Assembly: GCA_016184445.1 (NCBI GenBank)
Contig: JACPCT010000086.1
Location: 1-9,827 of the forward strand
DNA: 9,827 nt
Reading direction: 5' to 3'
Source of the DNA: Candidatus Tectimicrobiota bacterium
GTDB taxonomy: Bacteria; UBA8248
Shown here: positions 1 to 6,256 of the stretch, in pieces
How positions within the stretch are numbered: the stretch's first letter is position 1
Layout: every line of letters begins with the position of its first letter
Translations under genes and position numbers: made by a program
Notes under the pieces: generated by a model
The model's input: the letters and a program-made list of their open reading frames with translations, nothing else
Told to the model about the DNA's origin: nothing
The model's database searches: none

Positions 1-197
1 TTCGTCTCGGAGGGGTAGAGGGCCCAGCCGAACAGGACCAGGTGGAGCACAACCGAGCCGGCCCAGGCGCGGCGGAAATACGGGTCCCGGGCGAGGGGAG
101 GCAGCGGCCCGGCGTGGCGGGGGGAGGCGGGAGCCTCCGCCCGCGCCGCCAAGAACGCCATCCCCCCGGAGGGGCCCGAAGGATGCGGCGTCGTCAT
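1..197 (-). CDS. tolA: TolA/TonB-like energy transducer, N-terminal part (runs off left edge)
   Basis: Only the first 65 codons are in the window. I read them by reverse-complementing positions 1-197. An ATG at 195-197 lies 7 bases after the tolR stop, with a weak GAGG-type ribosome site inside the end of tolR. The protein has a proline- and alanine-rich cytoplasmic N-terminus of about 45 residues. One membrane helix follows (about residues 46-62, AGSVVLHLVLFGWALYP). The helix keeps Ser48 and His52 at the 4-residue spacing of the TonB/TolA SHLS motif, and Ser63 sits at the spacing of its last serine. The motif's leucine position is Ala59. In the family this helix contacts TolQ/TolR (ExbB/ExbD) and transmits proton-motive force to the outer membrane. 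The position after tolQ-tolR favours TolA over TonB, but the periplasmic domain that would decide is off the edge. An internal ATG at codon 13 is an alternative start. Confidence 0.7.
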   Translation of the reverse strand, partial: MTTPHPSGPSGGMAFLAARAEAPASPRHAGPLPPLARDPYFRRAWAGSVVLHLVLFGWALYPSET

Positions 198-204
198 TCC
201 AGCC

Positions 205-645
205 TCAGCGCCGGCGCCGGTTCCCGCCCTCGGATTCGAGGGGGTCGGTCACCATGTTCAGCTTGGTGATCCCGGCCGCGCGGATGACGGCCATCGTCTC
301 CACCACGCGCCCGTAGGGGACCGACTGGTCGGCTCGGAGGAAGATCTCCTTGTTCGCCCTCGCCTTGAAGAGCGCGTCGAGCTTGGGCCGCAGCTCGGCG
401 AGGTCGTGGGGGTGATCGTTCAGGTAGATCCGCTGGCCGCGATCCACGGTGACGACCACGGCGTCCTCTGCGACCCGGGAGCGCTCGGCTGACACCTTGG
501 GGAGGTCCACGTTCACCGCCTGGTTCTGGGTCTCCAGGAGCGGAGCCGTCACCATGAAGATCACCAGCAGGACCAGCATCACATCCACGAGGGGAGTGAC
601 GTTGATGTCGGACATCGCGTTCGAGCGCGTGACCTTGACTGCCAT
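205..645 (-). CDS. tolR: TolR, ExbD/TolR-family proton-channel subunit
   Basis: The 146-residue protein has the usual ExbD/TolR layout: a short cytoplasmic N-terminus, one membrane helix (about residues 18-36) and a periplasmic domain. The signature MSDINVTPLVDVMLVLLVIF (residues 11-30) contains Asp21, which corresponds to the essential protonatable aspartate of TolR (Asp23 in E. coli). The periplasmic part ends with a typical beta-strand region around LRADQSVPYGRVVETM. The C-terminus is a short basic tail. The ATG at 643-645 is preceded by GGGGAGGG, a good ribosome site about 8 bases upstream. The gene starts 15 bases after tolQ ends and stops 7 bases before the TolA-like start, so the three form one operon. 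With TolQ it builds the inner-membrane proton channel that drives TolA. TolR and ExbD are hard to separate by sequence. The motif wording and the TolQ neighbour favour TolR. Confidence 0.9.
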   Translation of the reverse strand: MAVKVTRSNAMSDINVTPLVDVMLVLLVIFMVTAPLLETQNQAVNVDLPKVSAERSRVAEDAVVVTVDRGQRIYLNDHPHDLAELRPKLDALFKARANKEIFLRADQSVPYGRVVETMAVIRAAGITKLNMVTDPLESEGGNRRRR

Positions 646-660
646 GGCGCCGCCCTCCCC

Positions 661-1425
661 CTACATGCGCATGAAGTGGCGGCCCACGAGGTTGAGGAAG
701 TCGGCGGTGAAGTTCTCGATGTCGTTCGCGATGACCTTCACGCGGTTCTGGTAGTGGTTGTAGGCGATGACCGCCGGGATGGCCGCCGCCAGGCCGACCG
801 CGGTGGCGATGAGGGCCTCGCTGATGCCCGGGGCCACCACCGCCAGGCCGGCCGAGCCCCGCGCGCCGATCTCGCGGAAGGAGTTCATGATGCCCCACAC
901 CGTCCCGAACAGGCCGATGAAGGGCGTGGCGCTGGCCGTCGTGGCCAGGAAGGTCAGCAGCCGCTCCAGCTTGCCCACCTCCTGGTTGGCCGCCCGCCTG
1001 AGCGCCCGCTCGACGGTCTCCACCCCGGTGGACTCCGTGGTGGTGAGGACGGCGGCCTCCTCCATCCCGCCCTTGGAGGAGCGGGCCTTGAGCACCTGCT
1101 CCACCTCCTGGTAGCCCGCCGCGAAGACCTGCCCCACCGGGCTGTCCCCGTACTCGCCCGCCTCGCTGTAGAGATGATCGAGCCGCTTCGCCTTCCAGAA
1201 CACCTCCAGGAAATCGTCTGAGCGGTGCTTCGCGCGCCTGAGCTCGAAGAACTTCCAGATGATGACCGCCCACGAGGAAAGCGAGAAGCTGATCAGCAGC
1301 ACCAGGACGATGAACACCACCCCGCTCGATCGGAACGCCAGACTCCACAGGTTGATCTCGGAGGGCGTGACCAGCGGGGCCGGGTCGGCGGCGGCGGCAA
1401 CGGCGAAAAGGGGAAAAAGAACCAC
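661..1425 (-). CDS. tolQ: TolQ, ExbB/TolQ-family proton-channel subunit
   Basis: This is the multi-pass partner of TolR, forming the inner-membrane proton channel of the Tol-Pal system. From the chosen GTG start it has 254 residues. Membrane helices are at about 35-56 (ending SWAVIIWKFFEL), 155-180 (TPFIGLFGTVWGIM) and 196-223 (VAPGISEALIATAVGLAAAI), with a long cytoplasmic loop between the first two. Thr175 and Thr208 match the two channel threonines of E. coli TolQ (Thr145, Thr178). The frame is open to a TTG at 1458. That codon overlaps the predicted -10 box and has no ribosome site, whereas GGAGG at 1435-1439 points to GTG 1425 (9-base gap) or TTG 1428 (6-base gap). Against this, the longer reading adds two arginines before the hydrophobic AVAAAADP stretch and would make a classic signal peptide. 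The family call is firm; the exact start is uncertain. Confidence 0.9.
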   Translation of the reverse strand: MVLFPLFAVAAAADPAPLVTPSEINLWSLAFRSSGVVFIVLVLLISFSLSSWAVIIWKFFELRRAKHRSDDFLEVFWKAKRLDHLYSEAGEYGDSPVGQVFAAGYQEVEQVLKARSSKGGMEEAAVLTTTESTGVETVERALRRAANQEVGKLERLLTFLATTASATPFIGLFGTVWGIMNSFREIGARGSAGLAVVAPGISEALIATAVGLAAAIPAVIAYNHYQNRVKVIANDIENFTADFLNLVGRHFMRM

Positions 1426-1434
1426 CAAAGGGAT

Positions 1435-1439
1435 CCTCC
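1435..1439 (-). promoter_or_regulatory. Ribosome binding site deciding the tolQ start
   Basis: On the minus strand the sequence reads TGGAGG-ATCCCT-TTG-GTG. The strong GGAGG lies 6 bases before a TTG (1428) and 9 bases before a GTG (1425). The upstream TTG at 1458 has no comparable site. This is the main reason for the shortened tolQ start. Confidence 0.6.
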
Positions 1440-1457
1440 ACGCCAGGCGGGCAATCA

Positions 1458-1486
1458 AGTATCGCGCTTTTGCAAAGGGCAGTCAA
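1458..1486 (-). promoter_or_regulatory. Sigma70-like promoter for tolQRA
   Basis: On the minus strand there is TTGACT (1486-1481, 5/6 match to TTGACA), a 17-base spacer and GATACT (1463-1458, 4/6 match to TATAAT). Transcription would start near 1450, leaving a leader of about 25 bases before the tolQ start. The stretch is clearly richer in A and T than the surrounding coding DNA. It fires leftward, back to back with the rightward promoter at 1509-1538. The eight-base palindrome TTTGCAAA (1469-1476) lies inside the spacer. Confidence 0.6.
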
Positions 1487-1508
1487 TACAGAGGCTTTTC
1501 GGGAATCA

Positions 1509-1538
1509 TTGACATGAATTCTCGGCGCTGGCCATAAT
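1509..1538 (+). promoter_or_regulatory. Sigma70-like promoter for the amidohydrolase-slt-anmK operon
   Basis: There is a perfect TTGACA (1509-1514), an 18-base spacer and CATAAT (1533-1538, 5/6 match to TATAAT). The predicted transcription start near 1545 leaves about 24 bases before the GTG at 1569, with the GGAGG ribosome site in between. In DNA this GC-rich, two consensus-like hexamers at this spacing are unlikely by chance. The two -35 boxes of the divergent promoters are only 22 bases apart. Confidence 0.7.
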
Positions 1539-1557
1539 CCCCGGACGCCCGCCGTGC

Positions 1558-1562
1558 GGAGG
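1558..1562 (+). promoter_or_regulatory. Ribosome binding site deciding the M20D start
   Basis: GGAGG lies 6 bases before the GTG at 1569. An earlier in-frame GTG at 1554 would sit upstream of this site and only about 9 bases after the predicted transcription start, so 1569 is preferred. Confidence 0.65.
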
Positions 1563-1568
1563 TTGCGC

Positions 1569-2753
1569 GTGAACGCCCTGGAGCGCGCAAAAAAAGCCGC
1601 CACCGAATCCATCGACCGGCTCGCCGGATCGCTCTGGTCGCTCTCCCTGGAAATCCACCGTGACCCGGAACCGAGCTTCCAGGAGCACCGGGCCTGCCGC
1701 CGCCTCTGCGCCTTCCTCGAGGGCCAGGGCTTCGAGGTCCGGCGGGGGGTGGGCCGCCTCCCCACCGCCTTCCAGGCCCGCCGCGCCGCGCGCCGGGGGC
1801 GCCCGGCGGTCTCCTTCCTCTCCGAGTACGACGCCCTGCCGGGGCTGGGCCACGCCTGCGGCCACAACGTGATCGGGGTGGCGAGCGCGGGGGCCGGGGC
1901 CGCCCTGGCGCAGGCCGTGGGGCCCGAGGCAGGCGCCGTCGTGGTGACCGGCACCCCCGCCGAGGAGAAGGGTGGGGGCAAGGTTCTGCTCGCGCGCCGC
2001 GGCCTCTTCCGGGGCCTGGACGCGGTCATGATGTTCCATCCCTCGGGAGAAACCCGGGCCGAGGTGAACTTCCTGGCCCTGGCCGAGCTGCGCTTCCGCT
2101 TCACCGGCCGGGCCGCCCACGCCTCGGCCTCCCCGGAGAAGGGGATCAACGCCCTGGACGCCGTCCTGGCCGCCTTCCAGGCCATCGCCGCCCTGCGCCA
2201 GCACATCCCGCCGGGCGACCGGGTGCACGGGATCGTCACCGAGGGAGGGGAGGCCCCCAACATCATCCCGGCCCGGGCCTCGGCTTGGTTCTACGTCCGG
2301 AGCACCACCCCGGAGGGGCTCAAGTCCCTGGCCGGGCGGGTGGAGGCCTGCGCCCGGGGGGCCGCCCGGGCGACGGGGGCGCGGCTGCGCATCTGGCGCA
2401 ACCCCGTCTCCTACGCCCCCATGCGCGTGAACGGCGCCCTGGCGGCCCTCTTCCGCGAGAACCTGCGCTGCCTCGGGGTGCGCGAGCCCGAGCCCCTGCC
2501 CCCCCTCGCGATGGGCTCCTCGGACGTGGGCAACGTGAGCCAGGTGACCCCCACCATCCACCCCCAGATCCAGATGGTGCCGGGCGGGGTCTCCGCCCAC
2601 ACCCCCGCCTTCGCCCGGGCGGCCGGCGGGGCGGCCGGGAGGAAGGCCCTCCTCCTGGGCGCCAAGGCTCTCGCCATGACGGGGGCCGACATCCTCCTCG
2701 ACGCGAAGGCCCGCTCCCGGGTGCGGGCCGAGTTTGAAAGGGGGGGGCGATGA
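1569..2753 (+). CDS. M20 family amidohydrolase, M20D type (AbgB/PM20D2-like)
   Basis: This predicted di-metal amidohydrolase has 394 residues from GTG 1569. The metal-site pattern is the M20D one: EYDALPGLGHACGHN (86-100) with Cys97 and His99, TPAEEKGGGK (129-138) with Glu132/Glu133 as general base and ligand, His157 in the MFHPSG segment, and His344 in SAHTPAF. The dimerisation (lid) domain begins around residue 168 and carries GRAAHASASP. A GSSDVGNVS motif (316-324) matches the AbgB/PM20D2 branch, whose members split aminoacyl or p-aminobenzoyl amides. There is no signal peptide, so it should be cytoplasmic. It is first in the rightward operon, and its TGA overlaps the ATG of the lytic transglycosylase by four bases. 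The substrate is unknown. A role in trimming peptidoglycan-derived peptides is inferred only from its neighbours. Confidence 0.85.
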   Translation: MNALERAKKAATESIDRLAGSLWSLSLEIHRDPEPSFQEHRACRRLCAFLEGQGFEVRRGVGRLPTAFQARRAARRGRPAVSFLSEYDALPGLGHACGHNVIGVASAGAGAALAQAVGPEAGAVVVTGTPAEEKGGGKVLLARRGLFRGLDAVMMFHPSGETRAEVNFLALAELRFRFTGRAAHASASPEKGINALDAVLAAFQAIAALRQHIPPGDRVHGIVTEGGEAPNIIPARASAWFYVRSTTPEGLKSLAGRVEACARGAARATGARLRIWRNPVSYAPMRVNGALAALFRENLRCLGVREPEPLPPLAMGSSDVGNVSQVTPTIHPQIQMVPGGVSAHTPAFARAAGGAAGRKALLLGAKALAMTGADILLDAKARSRVRAEFERGGR

Positions 2754-4972
2754 GGCTCGCGCGCGCCGCTCTGCTGCTCGCGGGGCTTCTGCTGGGGGCA
2801 CCTCCGGCCCTGGCCGCCGCTCCGCCCCCGAAGGCCGCGCCCGTCCAACCTCCCAAGGTCTCCCCCATGCCCCAAGCGGTCCTGGCCGCGGCGGAGGGCG
2901 AGGACGCCCCGGCCCTGCTGCGGGCGCTCAAGGCGCTCCGATCCGACCCAGACGGGCGGGGCGCCTTCCTCGCAGGCTATGCGCACCTCCAGGCGGGCCG
3001 CCCCGGTGAGGCCGTCGCGCCCCTGCGGGAGGCCCTCGGCAAGGCCCCGGACTTGAAGAGCCACATCCTCTACTTCCTGGCCCTGGCCGCCGAGAAGCTC
3101 AAGGACGACGAGACCGCCCGGCACTCCCTCCAGGAGCTCCTGAAGAGCGACCCGGGCAACCCGCACGCCCCCCAAGCCTACGAGACCCTGGCCCGCATCG
3201 CGCTGCGGCGGGCGGACCCCCTGGAGGCCGCGCGCTGGGCGCGCGGCCTGCTCCGCCTCTACCCCAACCACGACCGCGCCGACGCCTTCCTCCAGTTGCT
3301 CGCCGAGGCTTTGGAGCAGGGCGCCCAATACGGGGACGCGGTCCTCGCCTGGCGGCGCCTCTGGATCGATCACCCCGAAAGCCCGCTGGCGGAGAAGGCG
3401 CTGGCGCGCGCCGGCGCCATCGCCCCCATGGCCCGGCCGCCAGCGCCCCCCCTCCAGGCCTCGGACCATTACCTGCGCGCCCGCCGCCTCCAGAAGCTCC
3501 ACCGCTACCGTGAGGCCCTCGAAGCCTACCGCGCGCTCGACCGCGCCTTCCCGGGCTCTCCCTACCGCCTCTCCCTGCGGCACCACTCGGCCATCGCGCT
3601 CTTCTTCCTCCGCCGCACCCCGGAGGCCCGCGCGGCGCTCGAGGAGTCGCTGCGGAACTGGCCGGCCGGCTCGCCCGACCGGGCCGAGGCGCGCTACTTC
3701 CTCCTGCGCAACCACCTGCGGGCGGACGACAAGCCCGCCTTCGAGGAGGAAGCCAAGACCCTCCTCCAGGAGGGCGCGAACACCACCTGGGCCGCCCGCG
3801 CCCTGAACCTCCTCGCCCGGGTCCGCGAGGACGACGGGGATCAGGCCGCCGCCGCGCGCTACTACGAGCAGATCATCCGCCAATACCCCGCCTCCCCGCT
3901 GGCGCCCAAGGTCCTGTGGCAGATCGCCTGGCTCCGCCTCCAGGAGCGCTCCGAGGCGCCCGCCCTGGAGGGCTTCCAGGACCTCGTCCGCCGCTACCCC
4001 AGCCATCCGCTCGTCCCCTCGGCCCTCTACTGGTCGGGCGTGGCGGCCGAGCGCATGGGCGAGCGCGACCGGGCCGCCCGGCTCTACCGCAGCGGCGCCC
4101 AGGGCTACCGCCACCAGTACTACGGCCACCTCTCCGCCGAGGCCCTGGCCCGCCTGGGCCGGGAGGGCCTCATGGAGGCGGCCTGGCCCCTTCCCTCCGC
4201 CGAGGCCGGCTTCGAGGCCTGGACCTCCCCGCCCCCGGGACCCCTGGAAGCGGGGGCGCTGGCCCACTGGCGGGCGGCCGAGCTGCTCGCCTCGATGGGG
4301 CTCCACCACCTGGCGGGGGAAGAGTTCGAGCGGCTGGGCGGCGCACCCTTCTTCCGCTACCGCGCCGCCCTGGCCTTCTCGCGCCGGGGGTTCCACGACC
4401 GCGCCACCGCCATCCTCCACGGGCAGTTCCGGGACGCGATCCGGGCCGGGGGCGCCGACCTGCCCCCGGAGTTCTGGAAGGCCGTCTTCCCCCTCCGGGC
4501 CCGCCCCGGGAAGGGGGACGGCGCGGACCCACTCCTGGTCAACGCCATCATCAAGGCGGAGAGCTCCTTCGACCCCAACGCCTTCTCCCCGGCGGGCGCG
4601 ATGGGCCTCATGCAGATCATGCCCGGGACCGGGCGCAGCCTCGCCAAGCGGGCGAACGTCCGCTTCGACTCCGAGGCCCAGCTCTTCGACCCGGAGCTGA
4701 ACGTGCGGCTCGGCTCCTTGTACCTGGCCGGGCTCGTCAAGGAGTTCGGCGGGGCGCTCATCCCCGCCATCGCGAGCTATAACGCGGGCCGCGCCGTGGT
4801 GAGGCGCTGGTGGCAGAAGCGGGGGAACGAGCCGCTGGACGTCTTCATCGAGCGCATCCCCTACGAGGAGACCCGCAACTACGTGAAGCGCGTCCTCTCC
4901 TACTACCGCGAGTACCGCCGCATCTACGGTGGCTCCGCGCGGCCCCCGCACGCGCCCGGCTCTCCCTCATGA
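2750..4972 (+). CDS. slt: Soluble lytic transglycosylase, Slt70-like (GH23)
   Basis: The 740-residue precursor cleaves the MurNAc-GlcNAc bond in peptidoglycan and releases 1,6-anhydroMurNAc ends. Residues 1-22 form a signal peptide ending ALA, with no lipobox cysteine, so it should be a soluble periplasmic protein. Residues of about 45-560 are helical TPR-like repeats, as in the ring-shaped U and L domains of Slt70. The GH23 catalytic domain is at the C-terminus: catalytic Glu604 in IIKAESSFDPNAFSPAGAMG, GLMQIMPGT (619-627), ASYNAG (675-680) and IERIPYEETRNYVKRVL near the end. E. coli Slt70 is about 645 residues, so the repeat part is longer here. The start ATG overlaps the upstream amidohydrolase stop, with a run of eight G just before it as ribosome site. 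Its own TGA overlaps the anmK ATG. These ATGA junctions imply translational coupling. Confidence 0.93.
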   Translation: MRLARAALLLAGLLLGAPPALAAAPPPKAAPVQPPKVSPMPQAVLAAAEGEDAPALLRALKALRSDPDGRGAFLAGYAHLQAGRPGEAVAPLREALGKAPDLKSHILYFLALAAEKLKDDETARHSLQELLKSDPGNPHAPQAYETLARIALRRADPLEAARWARGLLRLYPNHDRADAFLQLLAEALEQGAQYGDAVLAWRRLWIDHPESPLAEKALARAGAIAPMARPPAPPLQASDHYLRARRLQKLHRYREALEAYRALDRAFPGSPYRLSLRHHSAIALFFLRRTPEARAALEESLRNWPAGSPDRAEARYFLLRNHLRADDKPAFEEEAKTLLQEGANTTWAARALNLLARVREDDGDQAAAARYYEQIIRQYPASPLAPKVLWQIAWLRLQERSEAPALEGFQDLVRRYPSHPLVPSALYWSGVAAERMGERDRAARLYRSGAQGYRHQYYGHLSAEALARLGREGLMEAAWPLPSAEAGFEAWTSPPPGPLEAGALAHWRAAELLASMGLHHLAGEEFERLGGAPFFRYRAALAFSRRGFHDRATAILHGQFRDAIRAGGADLPPEFWKAVFPLRARPGKGDGADPLLVNAIIKAESSFDPNAFSPAGAMGLMQIMPGTGRSLAKRANVRFDSEAQLFDPELNVRLGSLYLAGLVKEFGGALIPAIASYNAGRAVVRRWWQKRGNEPLDVFIERIPYEETRNYVKRVLSYYREYRRIYGGSARPPHAPGSPS

Positions 4973-6189
4973 GGGAGCCTTCCCCGCCGCCGCTCCAGGC
5001 CGTGGGCCTCATGTCGGGGACCTCAGCCGACGGCGTCGACGCCGCCCTGGTGCGGATCGGCGGCGGGACGGCCGAGCTGCTGGACTTCCGCTCCTCCCCC
5101 TACCCGCCCCGCCTGCGCGCGCGGGTGCTGCGCGCGGCGGGGGAGCCCGGGGCCGCCACCGCCGAGATCTGCTCCCTCCACCGCGAGGTCGGGGAGGCCT
5201 TCGCCCAGGCGGCGCTCGACCTGCTCGCGGCCGCGGGCGTCTCCGCCGGCCAGGTGAGCTTCATCGGGAGCCACGGCCAGACCGTCCGCCACCTTCCCGA
5301 GGGGGGAGAGGGCGCGGACGGCCCCCTGCTCCCCTCCACCCTCCAGCTGGGGGACGCGGCCGTCATCGCCGAGCGCACGGGGCTGACCGTGGTGGCCGGC
5401 TTCCGCAGCCGCGACGTGGCCGCCGGGGGCTCGGGCGCCCCCCTCACCCCCTGGGCCCACCGCTTCCTTTTCGAGCGGCCGGACGCTCCGGTGGCCTTCT
5501 TGAACCTGGGCGGGATATCGAACCTCACCTACATCCCCCCGGCGGGAAAGCCGGGACTCTTCGGCTTCGACTGCGGGCCCGCCAATATGGCGCTGGACGC
5601 CTGGGTCGAGCGGCGGACGAAGGGCGCCGAGCGCTTCGACCAGGGAGGCCGGCTCGCCGCCCGGGGACGGGTGGACAAAGAAGCGCTGGACACCCTGCTG
5701 GCCCACCCCTTCCTCCGGCTCGCCCCCCCCAAGAGCACCGGGCGGGAGGCCTTCGGCGCGGCCTTCCTCGAAAGCGCGCTGGTCCCCCTGCGCGAGCACG
5801 GTGCCCCGCCCGAGGACGAAATTGCCACCCTGACCGCCTTCTCGGCGGAGTGCGTCATCGAGGCCGTGCGCACCCACCTCCCTCCCGGAGCGCCGCCCGT
5901 AGAGCTTCTGGTGGGCGGGGGGGGATATCAAAATGAGACGATCGTGCGCCGCCTGCGCGACGGCCTGGCACCCATCCCCGTTCATTCGAGCGCGGAACGG
6001 GGCATCCCCCCCGGGGCAGTGGAGGCCGTGGCCTTCGCCCTCTTGGGCTGGGCGGCGCTGCGGCGGGTGCCCGCCAACGTCCCGGCGGCCACGGGGGCGA
6101 GGCGGGAGGTGGTCCTGGGCCACATCACCCCTGGGGAGCGCTTTCCCTCCCTTCCCGGCTCTTGCCCCCCCTCCTTCGGTAAAATGTGA
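4969..6189 (+). CDS. anmK: Anhydro-N-acetylmuramic acid kinase AnmK
   Basis: AnmK uses ATP and water to convert 1,6-anhydroMurNAc to MurNAc-6-phosphate in the cytoplasm, a step of cell-wall recycling. The protein has 406 residues against 369 in E. coli, with a longer loop in the N-terminal half and a short C-terminal tail. Motifs in order are MSGTSADGVDAAL (15-27, nucleotide-phosphate loop), GFRSRDVAAGGSGAPLTPWA, LNLGGISNLT, GFDCGPANMALDAW with catalytic Asp201 (Asp182 in E. coli), a glycine-rich VGGGGYQN, and the family's final ATGARREVVLG. The ATG at 4969 overlaps the slt stop by four bases and begins just before the conserved N-terminus. The frame stays open upstream to an ATG at 4810, but that lies deep inside slt. 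The fit with slt is direct, because the transglycosylase generates fragments whose sugar AnmK phosphorylates. Neither MurQ nor NagZ is in the window. Confidence 0.95.
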   Translation: MREPSPPPLQAVGLMSGTSADGVDAALVRIGGGTAELLDFRSSPYPPRLRARVLRAAGEPGAATAEICSLHREVGEAFAQAALDLLAAAGVSAGQVSFIGSHGQTVRHLPEGGEGADGPLLPSTLQLGDAAVIAERTGLTVVAGFRSRDVAAGGSGAPLTPWAHRFLFERPDAPVAFLNLGGISNLTYIPPAGKPGLFGFDCGPANMALDAWVERRTKGAERFDQGGRLAARGRVDKEALDTLLAHPFLRLAPPKSTGREAFGAAFLESALVPLREHGAPPEDEIATLTAFSAECVIEAVRTHLPPGAPPVELLVGGGGYQNETIVRRLRDGLAPIPVHSSAERGIPPGAVEAVAFALLGWAALRRVPANVPAATGARREVVLGHITPGERFPSLPGSCPPSFGKM

Positions 6190-6221
6190 AACCCCCCACA
6201 TCCGAACCCCCGTTTCTGAGG

Positions 6222-6227
6222 CATAAT
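6222..6227 (+). promoter_or_regulatory. Possible weak -10 element before the second M20 gene
   Basis: CATAAT (5/6 match to TATAAT) sits in the 67-base gap after anmK, inside the small inverted repeat GCATAATGC. Transcription would start near 6234 and give a short leader. No convincing -35 box lies 16-18 bases upstream, and the six-base TG extension is not in register. The second M20 gene may therefore have its own weak or activator-dependent promoter, or simply be read through from anmK. No terminator is visible in this gap. Confidence 0.3.
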
Positions 6228-6256
6228 GCGGGGAAGACCGCGCTGGAGGAGCCCGC

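Noticed and set aside
1554..1568. GTG at 1554 as start of the M20D gene
   Set aside because: It lies upstream of the GGAGG ribosome site and only about 9 bases after the predicted transcription start. GTG 1569 has ideal spacing.
194..2266. Long minus-strand open frame (690 codons) across tolR, tolQ and the M20D gene
   Set aside because: It conflicts with tolR and tolQ in another frame of the same strand and with the M20D gene on the other. Its translation is arginine-, glycine- and proline-rich low-complexity sequence, typical of an unused frame in GC-rich DNA.
2411..4951. Very long antisense open frame (846 codons) opposite the lytic transglycosylase
   Set aside because: Stop codons are rare in GC-rich DNA. 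The translation shows no recognisable domain, while the plus strand encodes a complete GH23 enzyme with all motifs.
4810..4968. Upstream in-frame extension of anmK to 4810
   Set aside because: This would overlap 160 bases of the slt catalytic domain and add arginine-rich residues not found in AnmK. ATG 4969 gives the conserved N-terminus.
6180..6185. TAAAAT at the end of anmK as a -10 box
   Set aside because: No -35-like hexamer lies at a workable distance (the nearest, TTGCCC, gives a 12-base spacer), and the sequence encodes the last anmK codons.
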